From Micromonospora sp045209745 (GTDB lineage Bacteria; Actinomycetota; Actinomycetes; Mycobacteriales; Micromonosporaceae), in assembly GCF_045209745.1 (NCBI RefSeq), contig NZ_CP109273.1, positions 6,696,001 through 6,760,000 on the forward strand: DNA of 64,000 nucleotides, given 5' to 3'. This document shows, one piece after another, positions 7,793-17,499 of the stretch. Numbering within the stretch: the first letter of the stretch is position 1; each line of letters starts with the position of its first letter. Below the pieces are notes generated by a model that saw only the letters and a program-made list of their open reading frames with translations, did not search any database and was not told the origin of the DNA. The translations under genes were made by a program, and so were the position numbers.

Positions 7793-10624
7793 TCACCCCG
7801 ACTCGGACCGCTGGTCGGCGCCGGGCGGCGCGGCCGGCAACAGGCGCAGCCGTTCGGCCAACTCCGCGGCCGCGGCGTCGTCCAGGTCGGTCAACAGAGC
7901 CATCGCCCGCTGCCACGCCCGCCGGCCCCCGGCCGCCTCACCGGCGGCGAGCCGGCTCTCCCCGAGGCAGACCAGCGAACGTGCCGAGCCCATCCGGTCG
8001 CCGCACTCCTGCAACATCTCAAGGCTGCGCTCATAGCACTGGATGGCGAGCGGGTACTCGCCGCGTTGATGGTGGATGTAGCCGATGCTGTCCCAGCCGG
8101 CCGCCTCGCCGTGGCGGTCGGCACTCGCCTGGAGCAGCGCCAGCGCGGCGCGGCAGTGCTCCAGCGCCTCGCCGTACTGGCCGAGTTGGGCGTGTTCCCA
8201 ACCCAGCGCGGCGAGGGTACGGGCCTCGCCAACGCCGTGGCACTCGGCGCGAAACAGGACCAGGGCGCGTTCCAGGTGGTACACCGCGTCCCGGTGGCGC
8301 TGCTGCCGGTCGAACATCCGGGCGATGTCCAGTTCGACGTGCGCCTGCCCGATCCGGTCCTCGACGATCCGGTACAGGTCGAGCGCCCGCTGGTAGTCGA
8401 CTTCGGCGTCGCCGTGCTGGCCGAGCCGGTCGAACCCGTCGGCCAGATACCGGTGTGCCACCGCCTGCGCCGCGGTGTCCCCGACCTTCATCGCCATCGC
8501 CACCGCGGTGCGCTGCGCCCGCACCTGGTCGTGGCGGTGCCACTGCCGGCTCAGCCACGGCTTGATCGCCCAGGCCAACTGCCAGGCGTGTGCGGCGAAT
8601 CCCTCAGCCGCGGCCCGGTCGATCGCAGCCAGCACGACCGCCCGCTCAGCGGTGAACCACGCCTGAGCCTCCTGCCGGTCGGTCGGCTCGTCGACGTGCA
8701 CCTCGTCGGCGCACGGCTCGAACCGGATCGGCGATCGGTGCGGCTCCACGAGCGCGTCGGCGAGCCGCGCGCTGTGCAGGTAGTGGTCGAGGAGCCGGCG
8801 CAGCGCCAGGCGGCGGTCCGCCGCCGACTCGATGGTCCGCGCCAACTCCTCCGCGTACGCCCGGATCAGGTCGTGGAACACGTAACGGCCCGGAACAGGT
8901 TCCTCGATCAGGTGTGCCCGGATCAGCTCGCCGATGAGTGCTCGCGTCCGCGCCACGGGCAGTCCCATGAGGTTGGCCGCCGCGGACAGGCTGAGGTCGG
9001 GGCCGACATGCAGGCCGAGTCGCCGGAACAGCCGGGCGGTCTCCGTACCGAGCGCCCGGTAGGACCGGGAGAACACCGTCCGCACGTCGGTGGCCGAGTC
9101 ACCGTTGGCTAGGACGTCGAGGCGGTCGCGACTCTCCCGCAACTCGGCCGCGAGCGCGGCCAGCGGCAGATGGGGGTTGGTGACGGCGCGAGCGGCGACC
9201 ACGGCCAGCGCCAGCGGCAGCCGACCGCACGACTCGACGATGTCCGCGCTCGCCTGCGGTTCACGGGCGACCCGCTCGCTGCCGAGCCGCTTGGCCAGGA
9301 ACTCCCGCGCCTCTGCTGGGGAGGGGCGGCTGAGCGCGAGCGGCGTCGCACCATGTCCGACCACCAGTCCGGTCATCTGGTCGCGGCTGTTCACCACGAC
9401 CAGGCACCCGGAAGCTCCGGGCAGTAGCGGGCGGACCTGCGCGGCGTCCCGCGCGTTGTCCAGCACGATCAGAACCCGTCGCTGCGCGACCACCGTACGG
9501 AAGAGGGCCGACTGCTCGTCCAGCGCCGCCGGAAGCCGGTTCGCCGGCACGCCCAGCCCGGCCAACAGCCGGCGCAGCGCATCGGCCGGGTCCATGGCGG
9601 CGCCCGTGGTGTCGAAGCCGCACAGGTTCACGAACAGTTGCCCGTCCGGAAAGCGGTCGGCGACCCGGTGGGCCCAGTGCACGGTGAGCGCCGTCTTGCC
9701 CGCCCCCGGGGCACCACTGATTACGGCGACCGCGACACCGGTGTGCCGCCACCCCAGCAGCTCGTCGAGCGCGGCCAGCTCGGCGGTACGGCCGGTGAAG
9801 TACGCCACGTCGGCGGGCAGCTGACGGGCGCACGGACCGGCCGTCGCCACCGCCGGCGCCGCCACCGCCTGCGACGCCGCCACCGCCGGCGGATCGTCCG
9901 CCAGCACCGCGCGATGGATCCGCTGCAGCTCGTCGCTCGGCTCGATGCCGAGATCCCGGCTCAGCCGGAGCCGGGTCGCCCGGAACACGTCCAGGGCCTC
10001 GCTGCGCCGGCCGGCGCGATGCAGCCCGGTCATCAGCAGCGCGACCGCGTTCTCCCGCAGCGGATGCTCGGCGACCACGGCGGTCAGTCGACCGATGGCG
10101 GCGCCCGGGCGCCCCCCGCGCAGCTCGGCCCGGGACAGCTCCTCGACGGCGGCGAGCCGCTCCTGCTCGAGAGCCGGCCCGGCCGTCGCCGCCAGCCACT
10201 CACCCGCGACGTCGGCGAACGCGGGACCGCGCCACAGGTCCACGGCGGTACGCAGCAGTTCGTCGAGCGGGGCGTCAACGGCCTGCGCCCGCCCCACCAA
10301 TCGTCGGAACCGGTGCACGTCCACCGACTCACGCGGCACGTTCAGCCGGTAGCCCGGACCCGCCGTCACCAGCTCGACCCCGGGGATGTCGTCGAGGAGC
10401 CGGCGGAGCCGGGACACGTGCCCCTGGATGGCATTGCGCGCTGACGCTGGCGGACAATCGCCCCACAGAGCGGTGACCAGCTGGCCGAGGGTGACGACGT
10501 GGGCCGGGGTCAACAGGAGCATCGCCAGGATCGTGCGCTGCTGGGCGTTCGTTGGACTCAGCCGCTCGCCGTGGCACCACACACCGACCGGTCCCAGCAC
10601 CCGGAACTCGACACCGTCCATCAT
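7793..10624 (-). CDS. AfsR/SARP-family transcriptional regulator with NB-ARC and TPR domains
   Basis: The 943-residue protein has the classical AfsR layout. An OmpR-type winged HTH covers residues 1-95 and a bacterial transcriptional activation (BTAD) domain about 100-245. An NB-ARC ATPase follows, with Walker A GAPGAGKTAL (Lys310) and Walker B VLIVLDNARD, then C-terminal tetratricopeptide repeats from about 640. Such proteins activate secondary-metabolite or developmental genes on ATP binding, and AfsR itself is phosphorylated by Ser/Thr kinases. No biosynthetic cluster is adjacent. The nearest divergent genes encode two small secreted proteins, which could be targets. A second ATG three bases in leaves the start uncertain by one codon. 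Confidence 0.93.
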   Translation of the reverse strand: MMDGVEFRVLGPVGVWCHGERLSPTNAQQRTILAMLLLTPAHVVTLGQLVTALWGDCPPASARNAIQGHVSRLRRLLDDIPGVELVTAGPGYRLNVPRESVDVHRFRRLVGRAQAVDAPLDELLRTAVDLWRGPAFADVAGEWLAATAGPALEQERLAAVEELSRAELRGGRPGAAIGRLTAVVAEHPLRENAVALLMTGLHRAGRRSEALDVFRATRLRLSRDLGIEPSDELQRIHRAVLADDPPAVAASQAVAAPAVATAGPCARQLPADVAYFTGRTAELAALDELLGWRHTGVAVAVISGAPGAGKTALTVHWAHRVADRFPDGQLFVNLCGFDTTGAAMDPADALRRLLAGLGVPANRLPAALDEQSALFRTVVAQRRVLIVLDNARDAAQVRPLLPGASGCLVVVNSRDQMTGLVVGHGATPLALSRPSPAEAREFLAKRLGSERVAREPQASADIVESCGRLPLALAVVAARAVTNPHLPLAALAAELRESRDRLDVLANGDSATDVRTVFSRSYRALGTETARLFRRLGLHVGPDLSLSAAANLMGLPVARTRALIGELIRAHLIEEPVPGRYVFHDLIRAYAEELARTIESAADRRLALRRLLDHYLHSARLADALVEPHRSPIRFEPCADEVHVDEPTDRQEAQAWFTAERAVVLAAIDRAAAEGFAAHAWQLAWAIKPWLSRQWHRHDQVRAQRTAVAMAMKVGDTAAQAVAHRYLADGFDRLGQHGDAEVDYQRALDLYRIVEDRIGQAHVELDIARMFDRQQRHRDAVYHLERALVLFRAECHGVGEARTLAALGWEHAQLGQYGEALEHCRAALALLQASADRHGEAAGWDSIGYIHHQRGEYPLAIQCYERSLEMLQECGDRMGSARSLVCLGESRLAAGEAAGGRRAWQRAMALLTDLDDAAAAELAERLRLLPAAPPGADQRSESG

Positions 10625-10820
10625 TCACCGCTCCCGAGCAGGCACCTCGCGCAGCTTACTGACCGGACCCGACGGGCAGATCCGGCGGGCGTCGGCGCGA
10701 CCGTCGACAAGCGATGGTATGGCCGCGGGCACTGCCGTCAGCGGCATTTCAGCGCCCTTTCACCCGTCGCCGATACGGTCCGCCGGTCAAGATCGATTAT
10801 CTGATCCCAGGGAGTGCTGA

Positions 10821-11285
10821 ATGATCCGTCGTACCCTCCGTCGTGCCGGCGTACTGGCCGTCGGCCTGGTCACCGTGGCCGCCTCGGCACTGATCACCGC
10901 CGCACCCGCGCAGGCTGCGACCTCCTGCTCCGGCACCGTGACATACAGCAAGACGGTCTCACGCAGCGGCAGCCCCATCGCAGAACTGATCATCTACTAC
11001 AACAGCAGCAACGGTGGCACCAACAGCGCCTGCTTCTACCACCGAGGCGTCTCCTACGGCAAGTCGGCGCTGACCGGCGTCCAAATCGCCCGCTGCACCC
11101 AACGCTCAGGCGAAGGGCGCACCTGCAACTTCGATGCACTCTCCAACCCCGACGAGGGCACCTACTCCTCCTACGCCGGACCGGTCGGTGTCACCGGCAC
11201 CGCCAACAACTGCGTCTCGGCAAAGGGTTGGATCGTCTGGGACTTCACGGTCTACACCGTGGACAGCCTCACCCAGGGCTGCTGA
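10821..11285 (+). CDS. Small secreted protein, unknown function
   Basis: The product is 154 residues with a clear Sec signal peptide (twin Arg near the start, hydrophobic core, AQAA end near residue 33). The mature domain of about 120 residues is rich in Ser, Thr, Tyr and Gly. It has an even number of Cys, including one near each end (TSCSG and LTQGC), as expected for an exported disulfide-bonded fold. GGGAG lies upstream of the ATG. I do not recognise the family with confidence, though the style resembles actinomycete spore-associated secreted proteins. It is followed 57 nt later by another small secreted protein. Confidence 0.75.
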   Translation: MIRRTLRRAGVLAVGLVTVAASALITAAPAQAATSCSGTVTYSKTVSRSGSPIAELIIYYNSSNGGTNSACFYHRGVSYGKSALTGVQIARCTQRSGEGRTCNFDALSNPDEGTYSSYAGPVGVTGTANNCVSAKGWIVWDFTVYTVDSLTQGC

Positions 11286-11342
11286 CACCAGCGGCAGACA
11301 CCCATGCTCCCTCGCATCAACTTCCTATCCATGGAGAGACAC

Positions 11343-11828
11343 ATGAAGACAGTTCTCTTGGGACTCATGCGGTCCAGGCGCGGCTTCCGCGGCGGGGCTC
11401 TCGCCCTGGTGGCCACGGTCATCGCCGTGTTCGCCGCAGCGCCCCCGAGTAGCGCCGCCGCTGACAACTACCTCGATGTATGCGGCTTTTCGCAATATTC
11501 CTGCCAGACCGGCGTCAAGGTCGCGGGGCCGGTTGGCGAATGCCTGATGACGACCGCCTACTACCACTCCACCATCGTCTGCATCGACTACGACGGTGAC
11601 TTCGTCTACGTCAAGGACAACCAGGCCGACGGCTACTCAGCGCTGGGGCAGGTCTGGAGCCAATACGGCGTCGCCGAACGGTATTGCCGCAATACCCACG
11701 GAAACGGCAGTTGGGCCAGGTGCAACTTCGACTGGCGCGAGGACGGTACGAAAAAGGTTCGGGGCGGCGTCCGCTACAACGATCACGAGTGGCGGACCGG
11801 GCCCCTCTGGGAGTTCTCCGGTAAGTGA
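11343..11828 (+). CDS. Small secreted Cys-containing protein, unknown function
   Basis: The start at ATG 11343 is chosen because GGAGAG lies about 6 nt upstream. An earlier in-frame ATG lacks this. The 161-residue product has a long signal peptide (MKTVLLGLMRSRRGFRGG, hydrophobic core, ending SSAAA). The mature domain has six Cys, including VCGF, SCQTG, ECLM and RCNFD, plus many aromatic residues. It follows the previous secreted gene closely and is terminated by a strong hairpin, so the two are likely one operon. They lie divergent from the SARP gene. Family not recognised. Confidence 0.72.
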   Translation: MKTVLLGLMRSRRGFRGGALALVATVIAVFAAAPPSSAAADNYLDVCGFSQYSCQTGVKVAGPVGECLMTTAYYHSTIVCIDYDGDFVYVKDNQADGYSALGQVWSQYGVAERYCRNTHGNGSWARCNFDWREDGTKKVRGGVRYNDHEWRTGPLWEFSGK

Positions 11829-11910
11829 CCGTGTCCGCTACCCTCTGCCCGCGTTCAGGGCTGCACCGAGAGCTTCGACGCTCAGGCGAGTAACTCAGTG
11901 AGACACACGG

Positions 11911-11944
11911 CAGGGGCCGTCTCGGTAGACCGAGACGGCCCCTG
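11911..11944 (+). terminator. Rho-independent type hairpin
   Basis: A perfect 16-bp stem (CAGGGGCCGTCTCGGT and its complement) with a 2-nt loop lies 83 bp after the stop of the small secreted gene. No T-run follows, as is common in actinomycetes. Confidence 0.8.
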
Positions 11945-12027
11945 TGGCGGCACCATTGGATCATCAACGCCCGCCTCCGCATCCGCGTCGCGGATGCGGT
12001 GATCGCGTCGTCCAGCCGACAGGGTTC

Positions 12028-12261
12028 ATGACCGGCGGCATCGACATCGCCGTTGACTACACCGCGGGCGCCAGGCTGCCGGTCACCGGCGTCCGTACCA
12101 GCCTCGTCAGAGGCGACCGGATGGTCGAACGGTCACGGGCCAACGACGCCGCGCCGTTCGACGGCGGAGCGGGCATCGGGTTCACCCCGAAGCAGGTGGG
12201 TCACGACTTCGCTCTGCTCTCAGCCCTCGCTCGCAAGCGGTGTGCACGTCTGCTGGTTTAG
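12028..12261 (+). CDS. Short hypothetical reading frame, doubtful
   Basis: A 77-codon frame beginning MTGGIDIAVDYTAG lies just before the nucleotidyltransferase gene and ends 15 nt before it. There is no convincing ribosome-binding site and no family is recognised. It may be a leftover of an older gene. The only argument for it is an amino-acid composition that looks protein-like. Confidence 0.2.
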   Translation: MTGGIDIAVDYTAGARLPVTGVRTSLVRGDRMVERSRANDAAPFDGGAGIGFTPKQVGHDFALLSALARKRCARLLV

Positions 12262-12276
12262 GGTCCTGAGGTGGTC

Positions 12277-12852
12277 ATGAGCGCGCAGGACGTTGTGGGC
12301 GTGATCGAGTCAGACCCGGCAGCAATGAGAGTCCTTCGGACTACGGCCGACCTTGGATTACCGGACTGGTGGATCGGTGCCGGCTTCGTACGCAACCGCG
12401 TCTGGGACGCGATCAGCGGCCTCCCGGTTTCGGCGGAGCGCGACGTGGATGTCGCCTACTTCGACCCGGAGAAGCTGGACCCACGCGAGGACGCACGCGC
12501 CGAAGCCCAGGCCATGGTGGCCCTGCCTGGGGTGCCGTGGGAGATTCGTAATCAAGCACGGATGCATCTGCGCAATGGCGATAAGCCCTACACGTCCGCG
12601 CTGGACGCGATATCGCGTTGGCCCGAAACGGCGACGTGCGTCGCGGTGACTCTGCGGGGTGACTCTGTTCGCCTGGTGTCCTGCCATGGGCTGGCTGACC
12701 TTGTGGGAATGGTTGTCCGCCCGTCTCCAGCCATGAACAACGCAGCGGGCCGCGCGAAGGTACAGCGCCGCGTGGAGGTCAAGGGATGGCTCGACCGATG
12801 GGCCGGACTGCGGCTGGAGATCTGGCGCTCACGCCAAGCGAAGGAAGGGTAG
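12277..12852 (+). CDS. Nucleotidyltransferase family protein (PF06042-like)
   Basis: The product is about 191 residues. The motif DWWIGAGFVRNRVWD near the N-terminus is followed by RDVDVAYFDP, then WEIRNQARMH. This is the hallmark order of the bacterial nucleotidyltransferase-like family PF06042, whose Asp pair resembles the polymerase-beta metal site. Substrate is unknown for this family. A GTG two codons upstream (12271) is an alternative start. Confidence 0.85.
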   Translation: MSAQDVVGVIESDPAAMRVLRTTADLGLPDWWIGAGFVRNRVWDAISGLPVSAERDVDVAYFDPEKLDPREDARAEAQAMVALPGVPWEIRNQARMHLRNGDKPYTSALDAISRWPETATCVAVTLRGDSVRLVSCHGLADLVGMVVRPSPAMNNAAGRAKVQRRVEVKGWLDRWAGLRLEIWRSRQAKEG

Positions 12853-12947
12853 CCCCGACAGGACGTCCTCTTCGTGCCATGAGCGGGTACGCGCCGGATC
12901 AGCGGCGCGGCCCGCACAGGCGGGCAATGGGGTTGTGCCGCCTCTGC

Positions 12948-13355
12948 CTACGGCGCAGGTTCCAGTACGACGACTGGGATCTGGCGGGTGGTCTTCTGCT
13001 CGTAGTCGGCGAAGCCTGGATACGCGACCTTCTGCGCGCTCCAGATCCGTTCCCGCTCGTCCCCGGCGGCAACTCTGGCGACCAACTCGACCTTGTCCGT
13101 ACCAATCTCCGCTTGGGCCTGCGGATGAGCGAGCAGGTTGTAGTACCAGTCGGGATTGGTGGGCGCACCGCCCTTGGACGCGAACACGGCGTAGCCGCCG
13201 TCCACCTTCTGGTACATCACCGGGTTCACGCGGGGCTGGCCGCTCTTGGCGCCGATCGTGTGCAACAGCAGCAGCGGCGCGCCAGCGAACTGACCGCCGA
13301 CCTGCCCACCGTTGGCGCGAAACTCAATGATGATCTTGTCGTTCCAGTCGCTCAT
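12948..13355 (-). CDS. Deazaflavin (F420)-dependent nitroreductase family protein (DDN-like)
   Basis: The 135-residue product fits the DDN/PNPOx-like split-barrel family. It contains LLLLHTIGAKSGQPRVNPV, FASKGGAPTNPDWYYNLLAHP and a C-terminal IPVVVLEP strand. Family members use reduced coenzyme F420 to reduce nitro compounds or quinones. The ATG at 13355 is a standard start for the family (MSDWNDKIIIEFRANGG). Other F420 genes lie at 21-23 kb. Confidence 0.9.
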   Translation of the reverse strand: MSDWNDKIIIEFRANGGQVGGQFAGAPLLLLHTIGAKSGQPRVNPVMYQKVDGGYAVFASKGGAPTNPDWYYNLLAHPQAQAEIGTDKVELVARVAAGDERERIWSAQKVAYPGFADYEQKTTRQIPVVVLEPAP

Positions 13356-13615
13356 GCCCTCTCCTCGCCTCCGCGCACCGACTCCTTGAACACGATTCTG
13401 ACAGTCTCAACCGGGCGTGACCCCGCAAGCACGCACCAACGAGCCCGGCGGCGACAACGCGTAGCGTTCGGTTCGCGGCAGGTGCGACGTCGAAGGCTTG
13501 GCTGCGGTGTTTGGCTTCCGTGCGGCCGAAGATGCCGGCCTGCTCAGCGCTTGCAAGTCCTCGGGCCGTGAAAAAACCCGTATCGATGTGGCACGGCGGT
13601 GGCTAGCGTACGCAG

Positions 13616-14528
13616 ATGAGCAGTATCCCGATGGCCGGACTGCGGCTGCGGTTCATCACCGATCCGGGCGAGTTCCTGGCCGCCGCGGGTGACTACCTGG
13701 GCGCCGATCCGGTCGTCTGCACGGTCGTGACCACCGTCGCGCACCGGCTGTTGTCGCAGCGGGCCGAGGGGTTCTCGCAGCCCGACCGCGACTGGTGGCT
13801 GGTGGTCAGGGACGATTCCGGCGCCGTGGTCGGTGCCGGGATGCGCGCGGCGCCGTATGCCCCCTACCCGCTATTCCTGCTGCCCATGCCCGACGAGGCT
13901 GCCGTTGCGCTGGCCCACGCGTTGCACGAGCGCGAGGAGGAGGTACTCGCGGTCAATGGGGCCCTGCCTGCCGTTGAACTGTTCGCCGCCGAGCTGGCCC
14001 GGCTCGGCGGGGGTCGAGTCCAGGTCACCCAGCACACGCGGCTGCACGAGCTCGGCGAGGTGGCGTGGCCGCCACCTGTGCCTGGCGGCTTGGTGGTCGC
14101 GACCCAGGACGACGTGGGACTGGTCACGGAGTGGTTCGCCGCGTTCATGGGCGACGCCGACGAACAGGCGGGTCGCCCGCGCGGTACCAGTGCGCACGAA
14201 GTGCCCGACCGCTCGGAGATGCTGCGCCGGCTCCAGGCCGGACGGCTCTGGTTCTGGGTCGACGAGACTGGGGAGCCGGTGCACCTCACCGGTGCCAACC
14301 CACCGTCGTTCGGGGTGGCCCGCGTGGGCCCCGTCTACACGCCCCCTGCCCAGCGCGGGCGTGGTTGGGCCAGCAACGCGGTCGCCGAGGTTTCCCGCCG
14401 AATCCAGGCCGAGGGCGCGCGGGTCTGCCTGTTCACCGACCAAGCCAACCCGACCTCGAACAAGATCTACGCCAACTCTCGGCTACCGCCCGGTCGTCGA
14501 CATGGCCAACGTGATCATCGTCCGCTGA
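13616..14528 (+). pseudogene. GNAT N-acetyltransferase with a +1 frameshift near its end
   Basis: The frame from 13616 encodes a two-part GNAT protein (acceptor half, then GPVYTPPAQRGRGWASN with the acetyl-CoA loop, then LFTDQANPTSNKIYAN). At about 14478 the reading frame changes. The expected family ending, LGYRPVVDMANVIIVR plus stop at 14526-14528, is present one frame away. One extra base in the stretch AACTCTCGGC explains this. Without it the protein would be about 303 residues. With it, translation runs on into the downstream DUF4240 gene. Either a real mutation or a sequencing error is possible. Confidence 0.8.
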
Positions 14529-14650
14529 CGCCGAATGTATCGGGCATGAGCGGATGTTCAGGGTCAGGAATGCCTGAGCGGCCGCTCGCGACTGGTGCCC
14601 GGGTCGACGGGCACGAGTTGTGTCGGTTGGCCGTGGGAGACTCTCGCGCC

Positions 14651-15241
14651 GTGGACGTTGACGAGTTTTGGGCGGTCGTGGAGTCGGCCGGGGCGGGTCT
14701 CGACGGGCGGACCGGCGACGACGGTGAGGCCGTTGCCGCGGCACTGGTGACGCGTCTGGCCGCAACATCACCGGAGGGCATCCTCGAGTTCCAGGACCTG
14801 TTCGATCAGCTCCATGGCACCCTTTATCGCTGGGACGTGTGGGCGGCTGCGTACCTGATCGGCGGGGGATGCTCAGACGACAGCTTCATGGATTTCCGGG
14901 CGGGAGTCATCGCGCTCGGGCGCGAGTGGTACGAACGTGTCCTGGCCTCCCCCGACGGACTGGCTGACCATCCCGTGGTACGACAAACGGCGGCCGAGGA
15001 AGACGACGGCACGCTGTTCGCCGAGTCGGTGAACTACGTGGCCAGCGAGGCCTATGAGCAGGTCACGGGTGACGACCATGCCTTCTACGAGGCGATGAAG
15101 GTCCGTCAGCAAGCTGCGGTCGGCATCGACGAGGCCCGCGAGCCCGACATGGGTGAGGACTTCGACTTCGATGACGATGACGAGATGCGGCGTCGGCTGC
15201 CCCGGCTGGCCGAGCTGTTCCTCGACGCCGGGGAGGATTGA
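14651..15241 (+). CDS. DUF4240 domain protein
   Basis: From GTG 14651 the product is about 196 residues beginning MDVDEFWAVVESA, the normal start of DUF4240 proteins. It continues with LVTRLAATSPEGILEFQDLF, LYRWDVWAAAYLI and a conserved FRAGVIALGREWYERVLA. The C-terminal tail is acidic. Function of the family is unknown. It looks fused to the upstream GNAT gene only because of the frameshift there; I treat it as a separate gene. Confidence 0.85.
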   Translation: MDVDEFWAVVESAGAGLDGRTGDDGEAVAAALVTRLAATSPEGILEFQDLFDQLHGTLYRWDVWAAAYLIGGGCSDDSFMDFRAGVIALGREWYERVLASPDGLADHPVVRQTAAEEDDGTLFAESVNYVASEAYEQVTGDDHAFYEAMKVRQQAAVGIDEAREPDMGEDFDFDDDDEMRRRLPRLAELFLDAGED

Positions 15242-15461
15242 TCTCGGCGGCTGAGCCCCGAAGCGCGTCGAGGAGCACGATGGTGTCGCTGCTGCCCGTG
15301 GACCGTTTCGGCTCCGCGGTGAAGCCCGAGGTTGCCAGCGCGCCCGCGACCGCGTCCAAGCCGTCGTCCTCGCCTATCAAACGGGACTGATCAACCCGGC
15401 AACATCGCCATAGCCCGCCGGCGTTCGCCACCACCGCCACCCCTGGCAACGCAAGCCGCGC

Positions 15462-15625
15462 TAGGACACGATCAGGTAGGCGGTCTCGCGGCTGGTCCTG
15501 CTGTTGGTGGTGCGGGTACGGGTGATCCGGACGGCCTGTTGGGCGTGGGGGAAGGCGATGCCGCCGGGGGTTGCACGGTGGCGGCTTTGACGGTGCGGGT
15601 CTCGCGGCGGCCGTGCCCGGTGTCA
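15462..15625 (-). mobile_element. ISAs1-family transposase C-terminal remnant
   Basis: Reading leftwards, GHGRRETRTVKAATVQPP is followed after a frame change by GGIAFPHAQQAVRITRT and SRETAYLIVS. This is the conserved C-terminal block of ISAs1-family transposases. Both ends are missing and the frame is broken, so it is dead. The rest of 15241-15970 shows no gene I can support. Confidence 0.65.
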
Positions 15626-15971
15626 CGGCGTCTGTCACCGGCCGGGATCCGCTCCCCCAACCGATCGCCAAACCGGACCGACTCGACCGGCTCGACATCC
15701 GACGACGAGACCGATTCGGCGGCCTCCGCCACGAATAAACGACACGAGCGCTTGACCTGCTCGGACGGTGTTTTCGGCACCTACCGGGTCATCTGGCTGC
15801 TCGAGAAAGCTCGCCAGGCGTACGACGTGCTGGCCGACCCCCGCCCGGGCGGCCTGCCTCAGTACGAGTCCCGGACGCTGACGGCTGTGTCGGGCGCCTG
15901 CCCGAACGCGCGCAGGTCCTGTCCGTCGCCAGCCGCACCTGCCCCTTGACGGATCCACCGTCGCCGAGCGG

Positions 15972-17024
15972 TCAGACCGGCGCGGGCGCCGCCAGAAGCG
16001 CGCGCAGTTCGCGGACCGCTGCCCGCCCGGCGCGGTTCGCGCCGACTGTGCTCGCGGACGATCCGTAGCCGACCAGGTGGATCCGGGGGTCGGCGACCAC
16101 CCGGGTGCCGTCCACGACGATGCCGCCGCGGGGCCCCCGCAGCCGCAGCGGGGCCAGGTGGTCGAGCGCCGGCCGGAAGCCGGTGCACCAGAGGATGACG
16201 TCCACATCCTGTGCCGCACCGTCGCGCCACTGGACGCCGTCGGGGACGATCCGGTCGAACATCGGCCGGCGTAGGAGGAGACCGCGTTCCCGGGCTTCGA
16301 GCAGCTGCGGTGTCCACGACAGCTCGGTCGCGCTGGCGATGCTTCCCGGGAGCAGGCCGGCCCGTACCCGTGCCTCCACCTTGGCGACCACCTCGCGTCC
16401 GTAGTCCGGCGTGAACGGCCCGTCCCGGAACACCGGCGGCCGGCGGGTGACCCAGGTCGTCGTCGCCGCGACGTCGGCGATCTCGACCAGGAGCTGCACG
16501 GCCGACGTTCCGCCCCCGACGACAACCACCCGCTTCCCTGCGAATTCCGCCGGCCCCCGGTAGTGGGCGGTGTGCAGCTGCCGCCCGCGGAACGCTTCCT
16601 GTCCCGGGTAGTACGGCACGAACGGCCTGGTCCACGTTCCAGTGGCGTTGATCAGCGCCCGGGTGGTCCAGGTGCTGTTGCCAACTTCGACGAGGAGTCG
16701 TCCGTCACGGGCGTTCCGGACGGCCGTGACGGCCACTGGCCGCTGCACGTCGATGCCGAATTTCCTCTCAAAGGCGGCGAAGTAGGCCGGCACCGCGTCG
16801 GCGGCTGGTTCGTCCGGCGACGGAGGCGTGAAGCGCATGCCGGGCAGATCGAAGATCCCATGCACGGTCGCCATGCGCAGCGTCGGCCACCGGTGCTGCC
16901 AGGCCCCGCCGGGTGCCGGGTTGGCGTCCAGGACGGCGAAGTCAAGACCGGAGGAGCGCAGGTGGTACCCGCTGGACAGCCCCGCCTGTCCGGCGCCGAG
17001 AACCACCACATCCGTCTCCAGCAT
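15972..17024 (-). CDS. FAD/NAD(P)-dependent oxidoreductase, flavin-containing monooxygenase type
   Basis: The 350-residue product has an N-terminal FAD-binding Rossmann motif (VVVLGAGQAGLSSGYHL). A second NAD(P)-binding motif occurs in the middle (VVVVGGGTSAVQLL), with the late motif DVILWCTGFRPALDHLAPL. The region between them contains FDLPG and ALINATGTWTRP, as in flavin-containing monooxygenases and putative K+-transport-associated FMO-like proteins. Substrate unknown. The final GYGSSASTVGANRAGRAA stretch binds FAD. The gene is monocistronic. Confidence 0.88.
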   Translation of the reverse strand: MLETDVVVLGAGQAGLSSGYHLRSSGLDFAVLDANPAPGGAWQHRWPTLRMATVHGIFDLPGMRFTPPSPDEPAADAVPAYFAAFERKFGIDVQRPVAVTAVRNARDGRLLVEVGNSTWTTRALINATGTWTRPFVPYYPGQEAFRGRQLHTAHYRGPAEFAGKRVVVVGGGTSAVQLLVEIADVAATTTWVTRRPPVFRDGPFTPDYGREVVAKVEARVRAGLLPGSIASATELSWTPQLLEARERGLLLRRPMFDRIVPDGVQWRDGAAQDVDVILWCTGFRPALDHLAPLRLRGPRGGIVVDGTRVVADPRIHLVGYGSSASTVGANRAGRAAVRELRALLAAPAPV

Positions 17025-17195
17025 GTGCGGGACAACGCCTCAGGCTCACCCGGGCCTTCCCACCGGCGATGGATCTCACACCGCCCGGACGTACCCTGTG
17101 GCTGCCGAAAGTGCGATCCGACCTGCTCAGGGCCGAGTCGTGGGCCATGACGACCGATCGTCGCTGGTTCGGGCTGTCACCCTGCCGGATCGGTG

Positions 17196-17290
17196 CCGGT
17201 GATTGCGCGGTGATGCCGCACGGCCAGGACCGCCCACTCCGCGTCGGTGGTGTCCGAGGGATAACGCCGCGTCCGGCGGCTGGGGCAGAT
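17196..17290 (-). mobile_element. IS5-family transposase N-terminal remnant
   Basis: On the minus strand the short frame RYPSDTTDAEWAVL matches the typical N-terminus of actinobacterial IS5-family transposases. It stops after about 25 codons. It lies at the left border of the repeat-rich island. Confidence 0.45.
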
Positions 17291-17499
17291 GCGCGGACAC
17301 CGCCGGCAGCGCCTCGGGTGCGTCCAGAGATGCGCTGGCGCCGGCAACCAGGTACAACGTCATATTGGACCTTGAGGTCGAGCGTGGCAGGTGTGGTTAC
17401 CTGCGCTCGTACCTCAAGGCCCAACCCATGATCAACCCGCCACGCCGCACGCCTCACAGCCAGTTCCCGGACTGGCTCTCACACGGACCCTGCGCGGGA

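Noticed and set aside
13616..15241. 541-residue GNAT-DUF4240 fusion protein
   Set aside because: Explained by one extra base near 14478; both families have their own normal ends here.
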